A stretch of 13,619 bases of DNA. Source: Firmicutes bacterium UBA3871. Lineage in GTDB: Bacteria > Bacillota > Clostridia > Peptostreptococcales > Anaerovoracaceae. This document shows, one piece after another, positions 1-7,325 of the stretch; within the stretch, counting starts at the first letter, position 1; every line of letters starts with the position of its first letter. The stretch is from contig DGGP01000117.1 of NCBI GenBank assembly GCA_002392265.1, positions 1-13,619 on the forward strand, written 5' to 3'. The notes beneath the pieces are model-generated. The model made no database searches, was not told the origin of the DNA, and worked only from the letters and a program-made list of their open reading frames with translations. The translations under genes and the position numbers were made by a program.

Positions 1-11
1 GCGAAAACGCC

Positions 12-41
12 AAATCGGTGCCTGTCCCCAAATTCGCCTTC
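12..41 (+). repeat. Dispersed REP-like repeat, copy 1
   Basis: This stretch carries the core GGTGCCTGTCCC followed by an A/T-rich tail AAATTCGCCTT. The same core and tail occur in the same orientation at 13034-13062, and the core occurs inverted at 13004-13021. It lies in the short non-coding stretch after the DUF1846 stop codon. A partner arm, if there is one, would be beyond the window start. The length, extragenic position and recurrence fit a REP-type palindromic element of the kind mobilised by RAYT transposases. That assignment is inference, because no transposase is present in the window. Confidence 0.6.
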
Positions 42-50
42 TGATGCGCT

Positions 51-1571
51 TTAAGCGAAATAAAGGTTTGTGGTTACATACTCAGGGTCGCTGGTAACAT
101 CAATACCAAGGGAGCGGAGCGTATGCTCGTCGTGCTCGGAGAGAATTGCCGTACAGTGAGCCTTGCAGCCGCGGAGCTCCTTTAGCTTTGCCGCTGCCAT
201 TTCAGCCGCAGGGTTAGTTGCGGAGGAGATTGTGAGTGCCGAGAGAATTTCCTCGAGGTTTAATGAAGTGCGGTCCTGGAGGAGCACATCCACCTTGAGA
301 TCCTGAATGCTCTTGAGGACGCTAGGCGTGATGAGAGGTATGTCATCGCCTATTCCCGATATACGTTTTACGGCATTGAGCACTGCTGCGGCAGCTGCAA
401 CCATACGACGTGAGCTGCGGCCTGTTACGATGGTGCCGTCCTGAAGTTCAATCGCCATTACTACGACATTCTGGAACTTCTCTTCGTCGCAGCGGCGCTT
501 TTGCTCCGCATAGTCACGGGCAGGTGCCACTACCGAACGGTCCATCTCTGTCAGTCCCATGGAGTCCATCAGCAGCTTTATGCGTTCCATCGTACCCGCT
601 TCAATCTTTCCCTTTTTATAATCTACCTGCGCAATCATGTAGCGGCGGATAATTTCCTGGCAGGCAGCTTCCTTTACCACCTCATCATCGGTGATTGCAA
701 AGCCTGCTCTGTTAACGCCCATATCTGTCGGTGATTTGTACTCGGACTCTTCACCGGTAATCTTTTCGATGATTCTGCGAAGCAGTGGGAATGCGTCGAG
801 GTCGCGGTTGTAGTTTACTGCCATCTCGCCGTAAGCCTCCAGATGGAAATTGTCGATCATGTTTACATCCTTTAAGTCCGCAGTAGCTGCCTCGTACGCA
901 ACATTTACAGGATGCTTCAGCGGCAGATTCCAGATAGGGAAGGTCTCGAACTTTGCGTAACGAGCCTTTACTCCCCTCTTATATTCATGATAGAGCTGTG
1001 AAAGTGAGGTAGCCAGCTTGCCGGAGCCGCCGCCCGGGCCTGTAACAACCACCAGCGGTTTTGTAACCTCGATGTAAGGATTTGCACCGTAGCCTTCCTC
1101 GGATACGATAGTATCAACGTCCGTAGGATAGCCCTTTGTGAACTGATGCTTGTAGGTGCGAATGCCTCTGCGCTCGAGCTTGTTGATGAACATGTTAACA
1201 GCCGGCGCATCGATGTATCTGGTTACAACGACTGAATTAATCGTCAAATCGTACTTGCGGAACATGTCGATCAGACGCAGGGTTTCAAGGTCGTATGTTA
1301 TACCGAAATCCTGACGGGTCTTGTTTGTGGTGATATCACCCGCATAAATGCAGATAATAATCTCCGCCTGATCCTTCATTTTTTGCAGCAGCTTGATTTT
1401 GGCATTTTCGTCGAATCCGGGCAGTACACGCATCGCATGCTTGTCCTGGACCAGTTTGCCTCCGAACTCCAGATAAAGTCGCTGCCCCTGTCCTTGGTCG
1501 ATTCTGCTGAGAATGTATTTGGACTGCTCTTCAATATACTTTTCTGCCGAGAATCCGATTTTTCTGTCCAT
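51..1571 (-). CDS. DUF1846 / UPF0371 family protein
   Basis: This 506-residue protein matches the UPF0371/DUF1846 family in length and sequence character. Family members have solved structures but no established biochemical role that I know of. The N-terminal third (about 1-170) is alternating alpha/beta. A glycine-rich, P-loop-like motif [11 protein letters not shown] sits near residues 178-188 and suggests a nucleotide or phosphate site (inference). The C-terminal half contains long helices. Two ATGs lie in tandem at 1574 and 1571. I prefer the second because the Shine-Dalgarno AGAGAGGTG is then 7 nt away instead of 4. There is no signal peptide or membrane segment, so it is probably cytosolic. 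It is transcribed separately from the S41 operon by a consensus promoter, through a leader containing a small ORF and a terminator, so expression is probably conditional. Family call is confident; function is unknown. Confidence 0.9.
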   Translation of the reverse strand: MDRKIGFSAEKYIEEQSKYILSRIDQGQGQRLYLEFGGKLVQDKHAMRVLPGFDENAKIKLLQKMKDQAEIIICIYAGDITTNKTRQDFGITYDLETLRLIDMFRKYDLTINSVVVTRYIDAPAVNMFINKLERRGIRTYKHQFTKGYPTDVDTIVSEEGYGANPYIEVTKPLVVVTGPGGGSGKLATSLSQLYHEYKRGVKARYAKFETFPIWNLPLKHPVNVAYEAATADLKDVNMIDNFHLEAYGEMAVNYNRDLDAFPLLRRIIEKITGEESEYKSPTDMGVNRAGFAITDDEVVKEAACQEIIRRYMIAQVDYKKGKIEAGTMERIKLLMDSMGLTEMDRSVVAPARDYAEQKRRCDEEKFQNVVVMAIELQDGTIVTGRSSRRMVAAAAAVLNAVKRISGIGDDIPLITPSVLKSIQDLKVDVLLQDRTSLNLEEILSALTISSATNPAAEMAAAKLKELRGCKAHCTAILSEHDEHTLRSLGIDVTSDPEYVTTNLYFA

Positions 1572-1597
1572 CATATTTCACCTCTCTTTGATTACTT

Positions 1598-1624
1598 AAA
1601 AAGCCACCCGTTTTAGGGGTGGCT
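1598..1624 (-). terminator. Intrinsic terminator / attenuator upstream of DUF1846
   Basis: On the minus strand AGCCACCC pairs perfectly with GGGTGGCT across a 7-nt A-rich loop, and the stem runs straight into a run of T residues. It ends only about 24 nt before the DUF1846 start, and no promoter can fit between the two. The good promoter for the gene lies upstream at 1747-1774. Transcription of DUF1846 must therefore pass this terminator, which makes it a conditional one. It may also stop read-through from the S41 operon. Confidence 0.85.
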
Positions 1625-1630
1625 GTAGTG

Positions 1631-1693
1631 TCAGTTGTGCGTAGCAACAAAGCTGAAGTTTGCATGTTTTGGCATGTATAAATTGTCTCTCAT
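1631..1693 (-). CDS. Putative 20-aa leader peptide of DUF1846 attenuator
   Basis: An ATG at 1693 opens a 20-codon frame that begins MRDNLYMPKH, ends SFVATHN and stops with TGA at 1631-1633. A Shine-Dalgarno AAAGGA lies 10 nt upstream. The stop codon is 6 nt before the 5' arm of the terminator stem (1624). A ribosome held at the last codons or at the stop would reach into that arm and could favour read-through. The peptide has no run of one regulatory amino acid, so stalling by a small molecule, antibiotic or nascent chain seems likelier than classic amino-acid attenuation. This is inference. I do not recognise the peptide from any known family. Confidence 0.5.
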   Translation of the reverse strand: MRDNLYMPKHANFSFVATHN

Positions 1694-1746
1694 TTTTATG
1701 TAGTCCTTTCAACTTTTGTCGCACGAAAAATAAAAACAATACACTA

Positions 1747-1774
1747 ATTATACCATGACAAATTGGCTTGTCAA
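1747..1774 (-). promoter_or_regulatory. Consensus extended -10 sigma-A promoter for DUF1846 leader
   Basis: The minus strand has TTGACA, a 16-nt spacer and TATAAT, with TGG directly before the -10 hexamer (extended -10). All twelve hexamer bases match the consensus. It starts 5 nt after the stop codon of the S41 protease gene. The predicted start near 1740 gives a leader of about 165-170 nt. A perfect inverted repeat TGACAA-N6-TTGTCA (1756-1773) overlaps the -35 and spacer and could be a repressor operator. No known regulator motif was matched to it. Confidence 0.85.
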
Positions 1775-1778
1775 GGAA

Positions 1779-3287
1779 TTATTTCATCAGTCCGCCGAGG
1801 ATTTCTATCGCCTTTTCCGCCTGGTCATTTGCCGCATCTGTACCGCTTCCGAACGCCATAACGGCCGCATCGAGCATCTTTTGCGTGCTGATGTCTACTA
1901 CCGCATAAGCGTAAAGTCCGCAGTCGCTCTGGAACTGCTTTAGCGCCGTAATGGTCTTTCCGTCCAGCACTCCGCTGTAGGCGGTATCATAGCCGAGGAA
2001 GCCCAGGCGCTGCTGCGCTGCATATACCGTCAGACTGCTGCTGCCCGCAGTCGGCTTGTCGGTCAGTGTAAGCGGTGCAAACTTCTCAATCTGTTCCGCT
2101 GCTTCGGCAAGCTGCTCTTCCGTCAGAGTTCCGCCTGCCACATAGTAGTCAGGTGTAAGCCCGGATGTTGTAATCTTCACGCCCTTGTCGCCCACGAGGA
2201 AGTAGTTTGTGCTCAGCTTGAAGCTGTGGCCGTCAACGAGAGTCTTCATGACCTGGCTGAAGCCTTTGCCGTAGGTGTTTGTGCCCACCAGCTTGTAGCC
2301 CGCTTGCTGCAGCGTGCCCGCCAGGAGCTCTGCGGAGCTGGCTGTTCCCTTGTTTACCAGGATTACCAGAGGCTCGCTTACCTTGTGTCCGTCCTTTGCC
2401 CTGACCTTCAGGTTTACCTTGCCCTGCTCCTCGTACTGCGTAATCAGGCAGCCCTCGAGGATGTAATCGGCAATCTTTTCGGCCTGCTCGGTATATCCGC
2501 CCCCGTTATCGCGAAGGTCGATTACAAAGCCCTTTGCTCCGCGGCTCTGCAGTCCTTCGTAAACCTGCGTAAACTCAGTTGCGGTGTCCTGGTCGAATTT
2601 GCTGATTAAAATATATCCTATGCCGTCGTAAACGGTCATCGTGCCCGTAAGTGAGCTGTCCGATACCTTTGCGCGCGGAATCGTGTAGTCGTAGTTTTTG
2701 CCGTTTCTCAGAACCGTCACTTTAACGGTTGTGTTCTCTTCTCCGCGGAGAACCTTGCTGACTGCTGCGTTATCCCAGTTGCTTACATCCTGCCCGTCAA
2801 TCGTAACGAAACGGTCGCCCGGCTGCAGGCCCAACTTTTCGGCAGGGCTTCCGGAGAGGAGGTCTTCGATGACAGTGCCTCCGTCAACAGTTGTGATGCG
2901 TACGCCGATACCCACAAAGGTGTTGTTTACATATTCAGTGAATGCATCTGCGTTTTCCTGCACGTCATAGTACTCGGAAAAGATGTCGCCGAGGGCATCC
3001 GTCGCACCTTTATATGCTCCGTCAACAATTGTGTTAATATCTATTTCATCCTTGTAGTTCTGATCCAGCAGATTTATGTACTGGTACAGCAGATTCAGTC
3101 TGTTTATCAAAAGCTGGTTTCTTTCCTCTTCGGTCAAGTCGGCGTCCTTGAGCTTTACCTGCTCGTCAATGGTGAACTGCTCGGTAGCGCCGTATGCCAT
3201 AGGCATAAAGACCACAAAGGAAAAGGATGTGATAATCAGAGCGAGAGCTATAATTATTGCTACTAATTTTACTGTGGATTTACCCAT
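1779..3287 (-). CDS. S41 (CtpA/CtpB-type) C-terminal processing protease with PDZ and peptidoglycan-binding domain
   Basis: This 502-residue serine protease would be anchored or secreted through an N-terminal hydrophobic segment (about residues 7-30) and act outside the membrane. A PDZ domain spans about 124-205, with the carboxylate-binding GIGV region near 126-129. The S41 catalytic core follows. Aligned with Prc/CtpB motifs, the catalytic residues are Ser317 (GTASSAE), Lys341 (TYGKG) and Gln345. The LRDNGGG stretch near 258-264 is also typical. Residues about 418-475 form a PG_binding_1-like domain (LTVYAAQQRLGFLGY ... LDGKTITALKQFQ), as in many Firmicutes CtpA proteins. A Shine-Dalgarno AGGGGGA precedes the start. 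It is the last gene of the operon, 21 nt after DUF1934. Together with ddl it gives the distal part of the operon a cell-envelope theme. Its substrate is unknown. Confidence 0.93.
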   Translation of the reverse strand: MGKSTVKLVAIIIALALIITSFSFVVFMPMAYGATEQFTIDEQVKLKDADLTEEERNQLLINRLNLLYQYINLLDQNYKDEIDINTIVDGAYKGATDALGDIFSEYYDVQENADAFTEYVNNTFVGIGVRITTVDGGTVIEDLLSGSPAEKLGLQPGDRFVTIDGQDVSNWDNAAVSKVLRGEENTTVKVTVLRNGKNYDYTIPRAKVSDSSLTGTMTVYDGIGYILISKFDQDTATEFTQVYEGLQSRGAKGFVIDLRDNGGGYTEQAEKIADYILEGCLITQYEEQGKVNLKVRAKDGHKVSEPLVILVNKGTASSAELLAGTLQQAGYKLVGTNTYGKGFSQVMKTLVDGHSFKLSTNYFLVGDKGVKITTSGLTPDYYVAGGTLTEEQLAEAAEQIEKFAPLTLTDKPTAGSSSLTVYAAQQRLGFLGYDTAYSGVLDGKTITALKQFQSDCGLYAYAVVDISTQKMLDAAVMAFGSGTDAANDQAEKAIEILGGLMK

Positions 3288-3308
3288 TTTATTTTCCCCC
3301 TACTCGTC

Positions 3309-3740
3309 CTATTGCTCGCTGATGGTTATATCGAGTTTGTTTCGTGAAGCAGCCAGTCCGATCAGGTTGATATTGTAATCAATCAGAATCGAGCCAATGC
3401 CGTCTTCCGTCAGCTTTTGCTCGTACCTGTTGGTAAGCACCTCCATCTCGATAGGTCCGTACGGCGTCTGGTAAACGCTGTTAAACCTTTTGTCCTTGTT
3501 GAACTCGATGACGGTGTATTTGCCCAGAGCCTCTCCGCTACGCTTCATGCGCAGGAATTTATCATTGTATTTCAGGCTGGTGTGGCAGCCCTCCATGCCG
3601 GAAATCTCACTTTCTTCGTACAAAAGATAGTAAGAACCGTTCCTTTTATATAGTTTGCCCTCAGTTACAAATTCGGTTTCTTCTTCCTCTCCGTCAAAAC
3701 CAGTTTGCAAACCTTTCAGCTTTAGCATTATATCTTTCAT
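3309..3740 (-). CDS. DUF1934 (YwiB-like) beta-barrel protein
   Basis: A small protein of about 143 residues resembling the DUF1934/YwiB family, which adopts a lipocalin-like beta-barrel fold and has no settled function. It has the family's opening pattern (MKDIMLKLKG) and alternating beta-strand composition, including the segment around YYLLYEESEISGMEG. I chose the ATG at 3740 because it matches the usual family start. An in-frame TTG at 3764 would add eight residues. AAAGGA lies about 15 nt before 3740, which is long, so the start is not certain. The gene begins inside ddl and overlaps it by 47 bp in another frame, so the two are probably translationally coupled. There is no signal peptide, so it is probably cytosolic. 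Confidence 0.82.
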   Translation of the reverse strand: MKDIMLKLKGLQTGFDGEEEETEFVTEGKLYKRNGSYYLLYEESEISGMEGCHTSLKYNDKFLRMKRSGEALGKYTVIEFNKDKRFNSVYQTPYGPIEMEVLTNRYEQKLTEDGIGSILIDYNINLIGLAASRNKLDITISEQ

Positions 3741-4740
3741 ATCCGTAATTAACAATCCTTTCAATCAGTTCCGGATAAGGCACTCCCGCCTCCGCCCAGA
3801 GAAGCGAGAACATAGAAAACGCCGTAAATCCCGGAATGGTGTTTATTTCATTCAGGAGTACCTTTCCCGTCTTTCTGTCGATGAAAAAGTCCACTCTCGA
3901 AAGGCCGCTGCAGTCGCAGGCCTTGTAAGCAATCTTTGCTATGCGCTGTATCTCTGCGCGCTGCTCGTCTGTAATATCTGCGGGGATTACGAGCTTTGTT
4001 TCCCCGTTATCAAAGTACTTTGAGTGATAGGTATAGAACTCGTCAGACGGCAGAATCTCACCGATTGCCGCCGTTTCCGGATAATCGTTTCCGATTACGG
4101 CTATTTCCACCTCTCTGGCATCCACAGCCTCTTCAACAACAATGCGTCTGTCTATGCGGATGGCTTCCTCGAGCCCCTTCTTTAGCTCTGCCCTGTCGTG
4201 AGCCTTGCTGATGCCTACGGAAGAACCCATGTTTGACGGCTTTACGAAGCATGGGTAGCCCAGCTCGCGCTCGATGCGATCCATAATGCCGTCGGGGTCG
4301 TCATTAAAATCGGCACTGATGAAGGCCACATGCTTGCACATCGGAAGCCCTGCGCAGCGGAATATGTCTCTGGCTATGCCTTTGTCCATCGTAGACGCCG
4401 AGCCTGCAACGCCGCAGCCCGCATAAGGAATGTCCAGCATTTCGAAAAGGCCCTGAATGGTGCCGTCTTCGCCGTTTAATCCGTGAAGCACCGGGAACGC
4501 AAACTCGCAGACATTCTTTAAGTCACTCGGCCTAAACGGCTTTGCTGACTTTTCCCACTCTCCGTTTTCGATTTTATCGTAATCGCCCTCGAAAAGCTTC
4601 CATTCGCCTGTCTTTGTAATGCCGATTGTAACCGGAGTAAACTTCTTTTTATCTATTGCCCTCAGAACCGAAGCGGCCGACATTTGCGACACTTCATGCT
4701 CCGTGGATTTTCCGCCAAATATGATACCTATCTTTTTCAT
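3694..4740 (-). CDS. ddl: D-alanine--D-alanine ligase
   Basis: This 348-residue ATP-grasp ligase joins two D-alanines for the peptidoglycan pentapeptide in the cytosol. The N-terminal domain starts MKKIGIIFGGKSTEHEVS, typical of Ddl, followed by VLHGLNGEDGT near 84-93. The ATP-grasp part includes FVKPSNMGSSVGIS (165-178) and the mobile loop FYTYHSKYF (235-243). The metal-binding C-terminal region has RVDFF and LLNEINTIPGFT (295-305). The Tyr-containing loop favours D-Ala-D-Ala over D-Ala-D-lactate activity (inference). A longer frame reaches 4830, but AGGAG 7 nt before 4740 and the conserved N-terminus fix the start. It lies 28 bp after gntR, and DUF1934 starts within its 3' end. Confidence 0.96.
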   Translation of the reverse strand: MKKIGIIFGGKSTEHEVSQMSAASVLRAIDKKKFTPVTIGITKTGEWKLFEGDYDKIENGEWEKSAKPFRPSDLKNVCEFAFPVLHGLNGEDGTIQGLFEMLDIPYAGCGVAGSASTMDKGIARDIFRCAGLPMCKHVAFISADFNDDPDGIMDRIERELGYPCFVKPSNMGSSVGISKAHDRAELKKGLEEAIRIDRRIVVEEAVDAREVEIAVIGNDYPETAAIGEILPSDEFYTYHSKYFDNGETKLVIPADITDEQRAEIQRIAKIAYKACDCSGLSRVDFFIDRKTGKVLLNEINTIPGFTAFSMFSLLWAEAGVPYPELIERIVNYGYERYNAKAERFANWF

Positions 4741-4768
4741 TTTCCAGCTCCTGATGTCTTCCGCGAGG

Positions 4769-5446
4769 TTATCTGACCTCATCTCCCGGAATTGAATGTG
4801 TTTCCTTGATAAATCTGATGAGTCCGTCAATGTGTCTGCCGGCTACCTCTGAAGCCTTTGCGGCATCGCCCGCCTTTATCGCCCGGAGGATTTCCTCATG
4901 CTCGTCGATCATGCTCTGCACGATGTCCGAATCGCCGTAATATATGTAGCGAAAGCGCACCACCATTTCCTGCAGCTCCGTAACGAGCGTCAGCAGTGTG
5001 GTGTTGTGGGATGCCTCTGCGATTGCTTCGTGGAAACGCTCGTCGCACTTAATCAGCTCGCGCGAATCGGTGTTTCTCTTAATTTCGGCCTCGTAAGCCT
5101 TTGCGCAGGCCTCGATGCGCTGAAAGTCTGCCTGATTGCCGCGGGTTGCAGCATAGCTTGCAGCGAGCTTGTCCATGTGCTGCCTTACTTCGAGGATGCC
5201 GATCATATCAGCTCTGGATACCTGCGAAGTGTATGCGCCGTGGCGCGGCTCCACTACAACGAGACCTTCCTTTTCCAGCTTTTTTATCGCCTCTCTGATC
5301 GGTGTGCGGCTGACTCCCATCTTTATTGAAAGCTCTACCTCCATCATCCTGGTACCCGGCACGATATTGCCTGCGAGGATGTCCTGACGGAGCTGGTCGT
5401 AAACCACTTCACTGAGAGGTCTGTGTTTCTGTATTTCTAATTTCAT
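4769..5446 (-). CDS. GntR family transcriptional regulator with FCD domain (FadR subfamily)
   Basis: This 225-residue DNA-binding protein has an N-terminal winged helix-turn-helix (about 8-75). It contains the GntR signature VVYDQLRQDILAGNIVPG and the recognition-helix region KMGVSRTPIREAIKKLEKEGLV. An all-helical FCD ligand-binding domain fills about 80-215, with DERFHEAI, DEHEEIL and the C-terminal GRHIDGLIRFI holding the Asp/His residues that bind metal or carboxylate effectors in this subfamily. A Shine-Dalgarno AAAGGAG lies 7 nt before the start. The gene sits 18 bp after ispE and before ddl in the same operon. The effector is unknown, and the location does not show whether it acts on this operon. 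Confidence 0.93.
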   Translation of the reverse strand: MKLEIQKHRPLSEVVYDQLRQDILAGNIVPGTRMMEVELSIKMGVSRTPIREAIKKLEKEGLVVVEPRHGAYTSQVSRADMIGILEVRQHMDKLAASYAATRGNQADFQRIEACAKAYEAEIKRNTDSRELIKCDERFHEAIAEASHNTTLLTLVTELQEMVVRFRYIYYGDSDIVQSMIDEHEEILRAIKAGDAAKASEVAGRHIDGLIRFIKETHSIPGDEVR

Positions 5447-5464
5447 TTGGGCTCTCCTTTTTCG

Positions 5465-6454
5465 TTAGATTGTCCTGACTGCAAATGTTGACTTGTTCTT
5501 TTTCTTTAGTATGTGTGCCGCCTCTTTGGCCTCGCCTTTGTCCCTGTAAAGTGCGAACACCGTCGGCCCGCTGCCGCTCATCATGACCTTTAGCGGATGC
5601 CCCTGGTTTCGAAGCTCGCTCTTTGTCGCCGCCACGGCAGAATTCCTTTTTATCGTATAAAGCTCGAGCAGGTTGCCCATCTCGTCAGCGAGAAGCGCAT
5701 CGTCGCCGGTCTTTATCGCATGCTCTATCACTTCGGCTCTCGGATGGTGGACATGAATGCCGTCCGCTTCCGCCTTTTCAAGCTCTTCATCAATGCCGCC
5801 GTAAACGTCCTTTGTGGACACCTTTACGTTTGGCTTTGACAGCACTGCATACATGTCAAGAGGTGTTGCCGCGGACACTTCCGCGCCTGTCCCTCTGCCT
5901 ATTGCCGCCGTTATGGCAAGCGGGTCCTTGTTTATATCTCCGCCAAGCGGAAGATTTGTCGCCGCCACAGTCATTACGCAAAACGGCACATCAGCGCCGA
6001 GAGGCTCTGCAAGCTCACAAAGCTGTGCCACACCAAGCTTCAGCCCCCACAGGCGGTTAACCGCATGAAGCACTGCCGCCGCATTGCTGCTGCCACCCGC
6101 AAGCCCTGCTGCCACCGGGATTCGCTTTTTGATATCAATGCGAAGCTTGTCGCCGCCGTGACCTGTACCAAAGCGCTCTGCCATCAGCTGCGCTGCCTTG
6201 AAGGCCAGATTTCTCTCGTCGGTAGGCAGGTACGGCCTGTTCGTCGACACTTCGATTTCCACCGTTTCGCGGCTCTGCGAAGATGCCAGCTCGTCGTCTC
6301 TGCTCCCGAAAGGGAACCACCTGACCATAACGGAGTCTGCGAGGTCGACGGCCTGCATAAAGGTCTCCACCTCGTGATAGCCGTCTTCACGCTTTCCCCT
6401 GATGTCGAGCGATATATTAACTTTTGCAAAAGAGTTTAATACAATCTTTTTCAT
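5465..6454 (-). CDS. ispE: 4-diphosphocytidyl-2-C-methyl-D-erythritol kinase
   Basis: This GHMP kinase phosphorylates CDP-methylerythritol in the MEP isoprenoid pathway. Visible motifs are SFAKVNISL with catalytic Lys11, the ATP-binding PVAAGLAGGSSNAAA (113-127), GADVPFC with catalytic Asp155, and the C-terminal MSGSGPTVFAL. At 329 residues it is longer than the usual size of about 290. The excess lies mainly at about 46-65 and 161-185. At the latter, the short glycine loop after PFC found in other IspE proteins is expanded by roughly 17 residues. The start at 6454 follows family alignment, but no clear Shine-Dalgarno precedes it. An in-frame ATG at 6490, 4 nt after the upstream stop codon and preceded by AGAGGA, would add 12 residues and may be the real initiation site or a coupling site. 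Confidence 0.94.
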   Translation of the reverse strand: MKKIVLNSFAKVNISLDIRGKREDGYHEVETFMQAVDLADSVMVRWFPFGSRDDELASSQSRETVEIEVSTNRPYLPTDERNLAFKAAQLMAERFGTGHGGDKLRIDIKKRIPVAAGLAGGSSNAAAVLHAVNRLWGLKLGVAQLCELAEPLGADVPFCVMTVAATNLPLGGDINKDPLAITAAIGRGTGAEVSAATPLDMYAVLSKPNVKVSTKDVYGGIDEELEKAEADGIHVHHPRAEVIEHAIKTGDDALLADEMGNLLELYTIKRNSAVAATKSELRNQGHPLKVMMSGSGPTVFALYRDKGEAKEAAHILKKKNKSTFAVRTI

Positions 6455-6494
6455 AATAACAACCGGGGTGCGACAGACGCGCACCCCCATAATC

Positions 6495-7325
6495 CTATTT
6501 GCGTCCTCTGATATATTTGCTTCCCGCCGCCGAGATAGGACGAGGTCCCTTTACTCTCTTTACGTCGGAATTAGCAGCTTCATCTTCGTCAGCCATTAAT
6601 TCTCCGCTCTTCATGAGCTTTTTTCTGGCGGCCTCTAAATCCGCCTCGTGTCTGGCTGCCCTTTTAGCTTCACTGGCCGCCTTCTTTTCCTTATCCTTCT
6701 GGTCCTTTGCAACGATGTCCTCGATGCTCTTTCCCGTTTCCTTTGCGACCTTGTATGGATTTACCTTGTCGTCACCCTTTCTTGCAGTCTGCTGCTTTGC
6801 CGCTGCACCGCCGCCGTCCTTCTTCATTGCCTTTGTGCTGAAGATGACCATGCCGACCATCATAACGCCCATCATTACCATGTTTACGGTCGTTGCTCTA
6901 GTCTGGTTCAATGTTGAAAAGGTAATCTTTACGTCCTCACCGAGCTCTGTGCCGTCAGCGGCAAGAAAATCCGATGATAATGTTACCGTATATTCTGTGT
7001 CCTGCTTTACCAGCGCCTGGTTTTCGGTTTCAACCAGTGCCATAGCAAGTCCTTCTTCTTTCTCGCTGTAGAAAAGCTTTACGGGAAGCACTTCGCCGTC
7101 GGCATCCTTTACCGTGATGCACTTTGCGTTATGCTTTACGTTTGCTTCATTTAATACAGGCTGATTAAAGTATAGCTTGATGCCGAAATTGTCGATTGAT
7201 GTGTTCGTTTCGCCGTCATACGGATAGGTCTTTTCTACCGTGAAATCTCCTGCGGCAAATACTACACCGCTGAGCATCATTACCGTTATCAGCACCAGGC
7301 TCAAAATCGCGCCTAATCTCTTCAT
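6495..7325 (-). CDS. Ig-like (Big_5/SbsA-type) domain membrane protein with basic cytoplasmic tail
   Basis: A 276-residue protein of unknown role. Residues 1-24 form a signal peptide (basic start, hydrophobic core, probable cleavage near VVFA/AGDF). Residues about 28-138 resemble a bacterial Ig-like Big_5 domain: TYPYDGETNTSIDNFGIKLY near the start and YTVTLSSDF...ITFSTLN near the end. A methionine- and valine-rich membrane segment covers about 146-163. The last 110 residues are strongly charged, with KVNPYKVAKETGKSIEDI and a Lys/Glu/Ala-rich, probably helical stretch (207-238). The predicted topology is an outside Ig domain, one membrane span and a tail inside. The start overlaps the tadA stop by 4 bp (ATGA), and GGAGG lies 10 nt upstream. 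An envelope or scaffolding role is only inference. Confidence 0.83.
   Translation of the reverse strand: MKRLGAILSLVLITVMMLSGVVFAAGDFTVEKTYPYDGETNTSIDNFGIKLYFNQPVLNEANVKHNAKCITVKDADGEVLPVKLFYSEKEEGLAMALVETENQALVKQDTEYTVTLSSDFLAADGTELGEDVKITFSTLNQTRATTVNMVMMGVMMVGMVIFSTKAMKKDGGGAAAKQQTARKGDDKVNPYKVAKETGKSIEDIVAKDQKDKEKKAASEAKRAARHEADLEAARKKLMKSGELMADEDEAANSDVKRVKGPRPISAAGSKYIRGRK

Noticed and set aside
1575..1746. Known riboswitch or T-box in the DUF1846 leader
   Set aside because: I see no T-box sequence, no conserved cores of common riboswitches, and no clear antiterminator pairing with the terminator 5' arm. The leader-peptide model fits better.
2226..2609. Open frame of 127 codons on the plus strand
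   Set aside because: It lies wholly opposite the intact S41 protease gene, has no recognisable motif and no promoter context. It is a shadow frame.
4741..4830. N-terminal extension of ddl by 30 codons
   Set aside because: The conserved Ddl N-terminus and a well-spaced AGGAG support ATG 4740. The extension would overlap gntR and has no family match.
6499..7071. 190-codon plus-strand frame with hydrophobic stretches
   Set aside because: It is the complement of the Ig-like membrane protein. The hydrophobic and Ser/Ala-rich look comes from the reverse complement of the charged tail.
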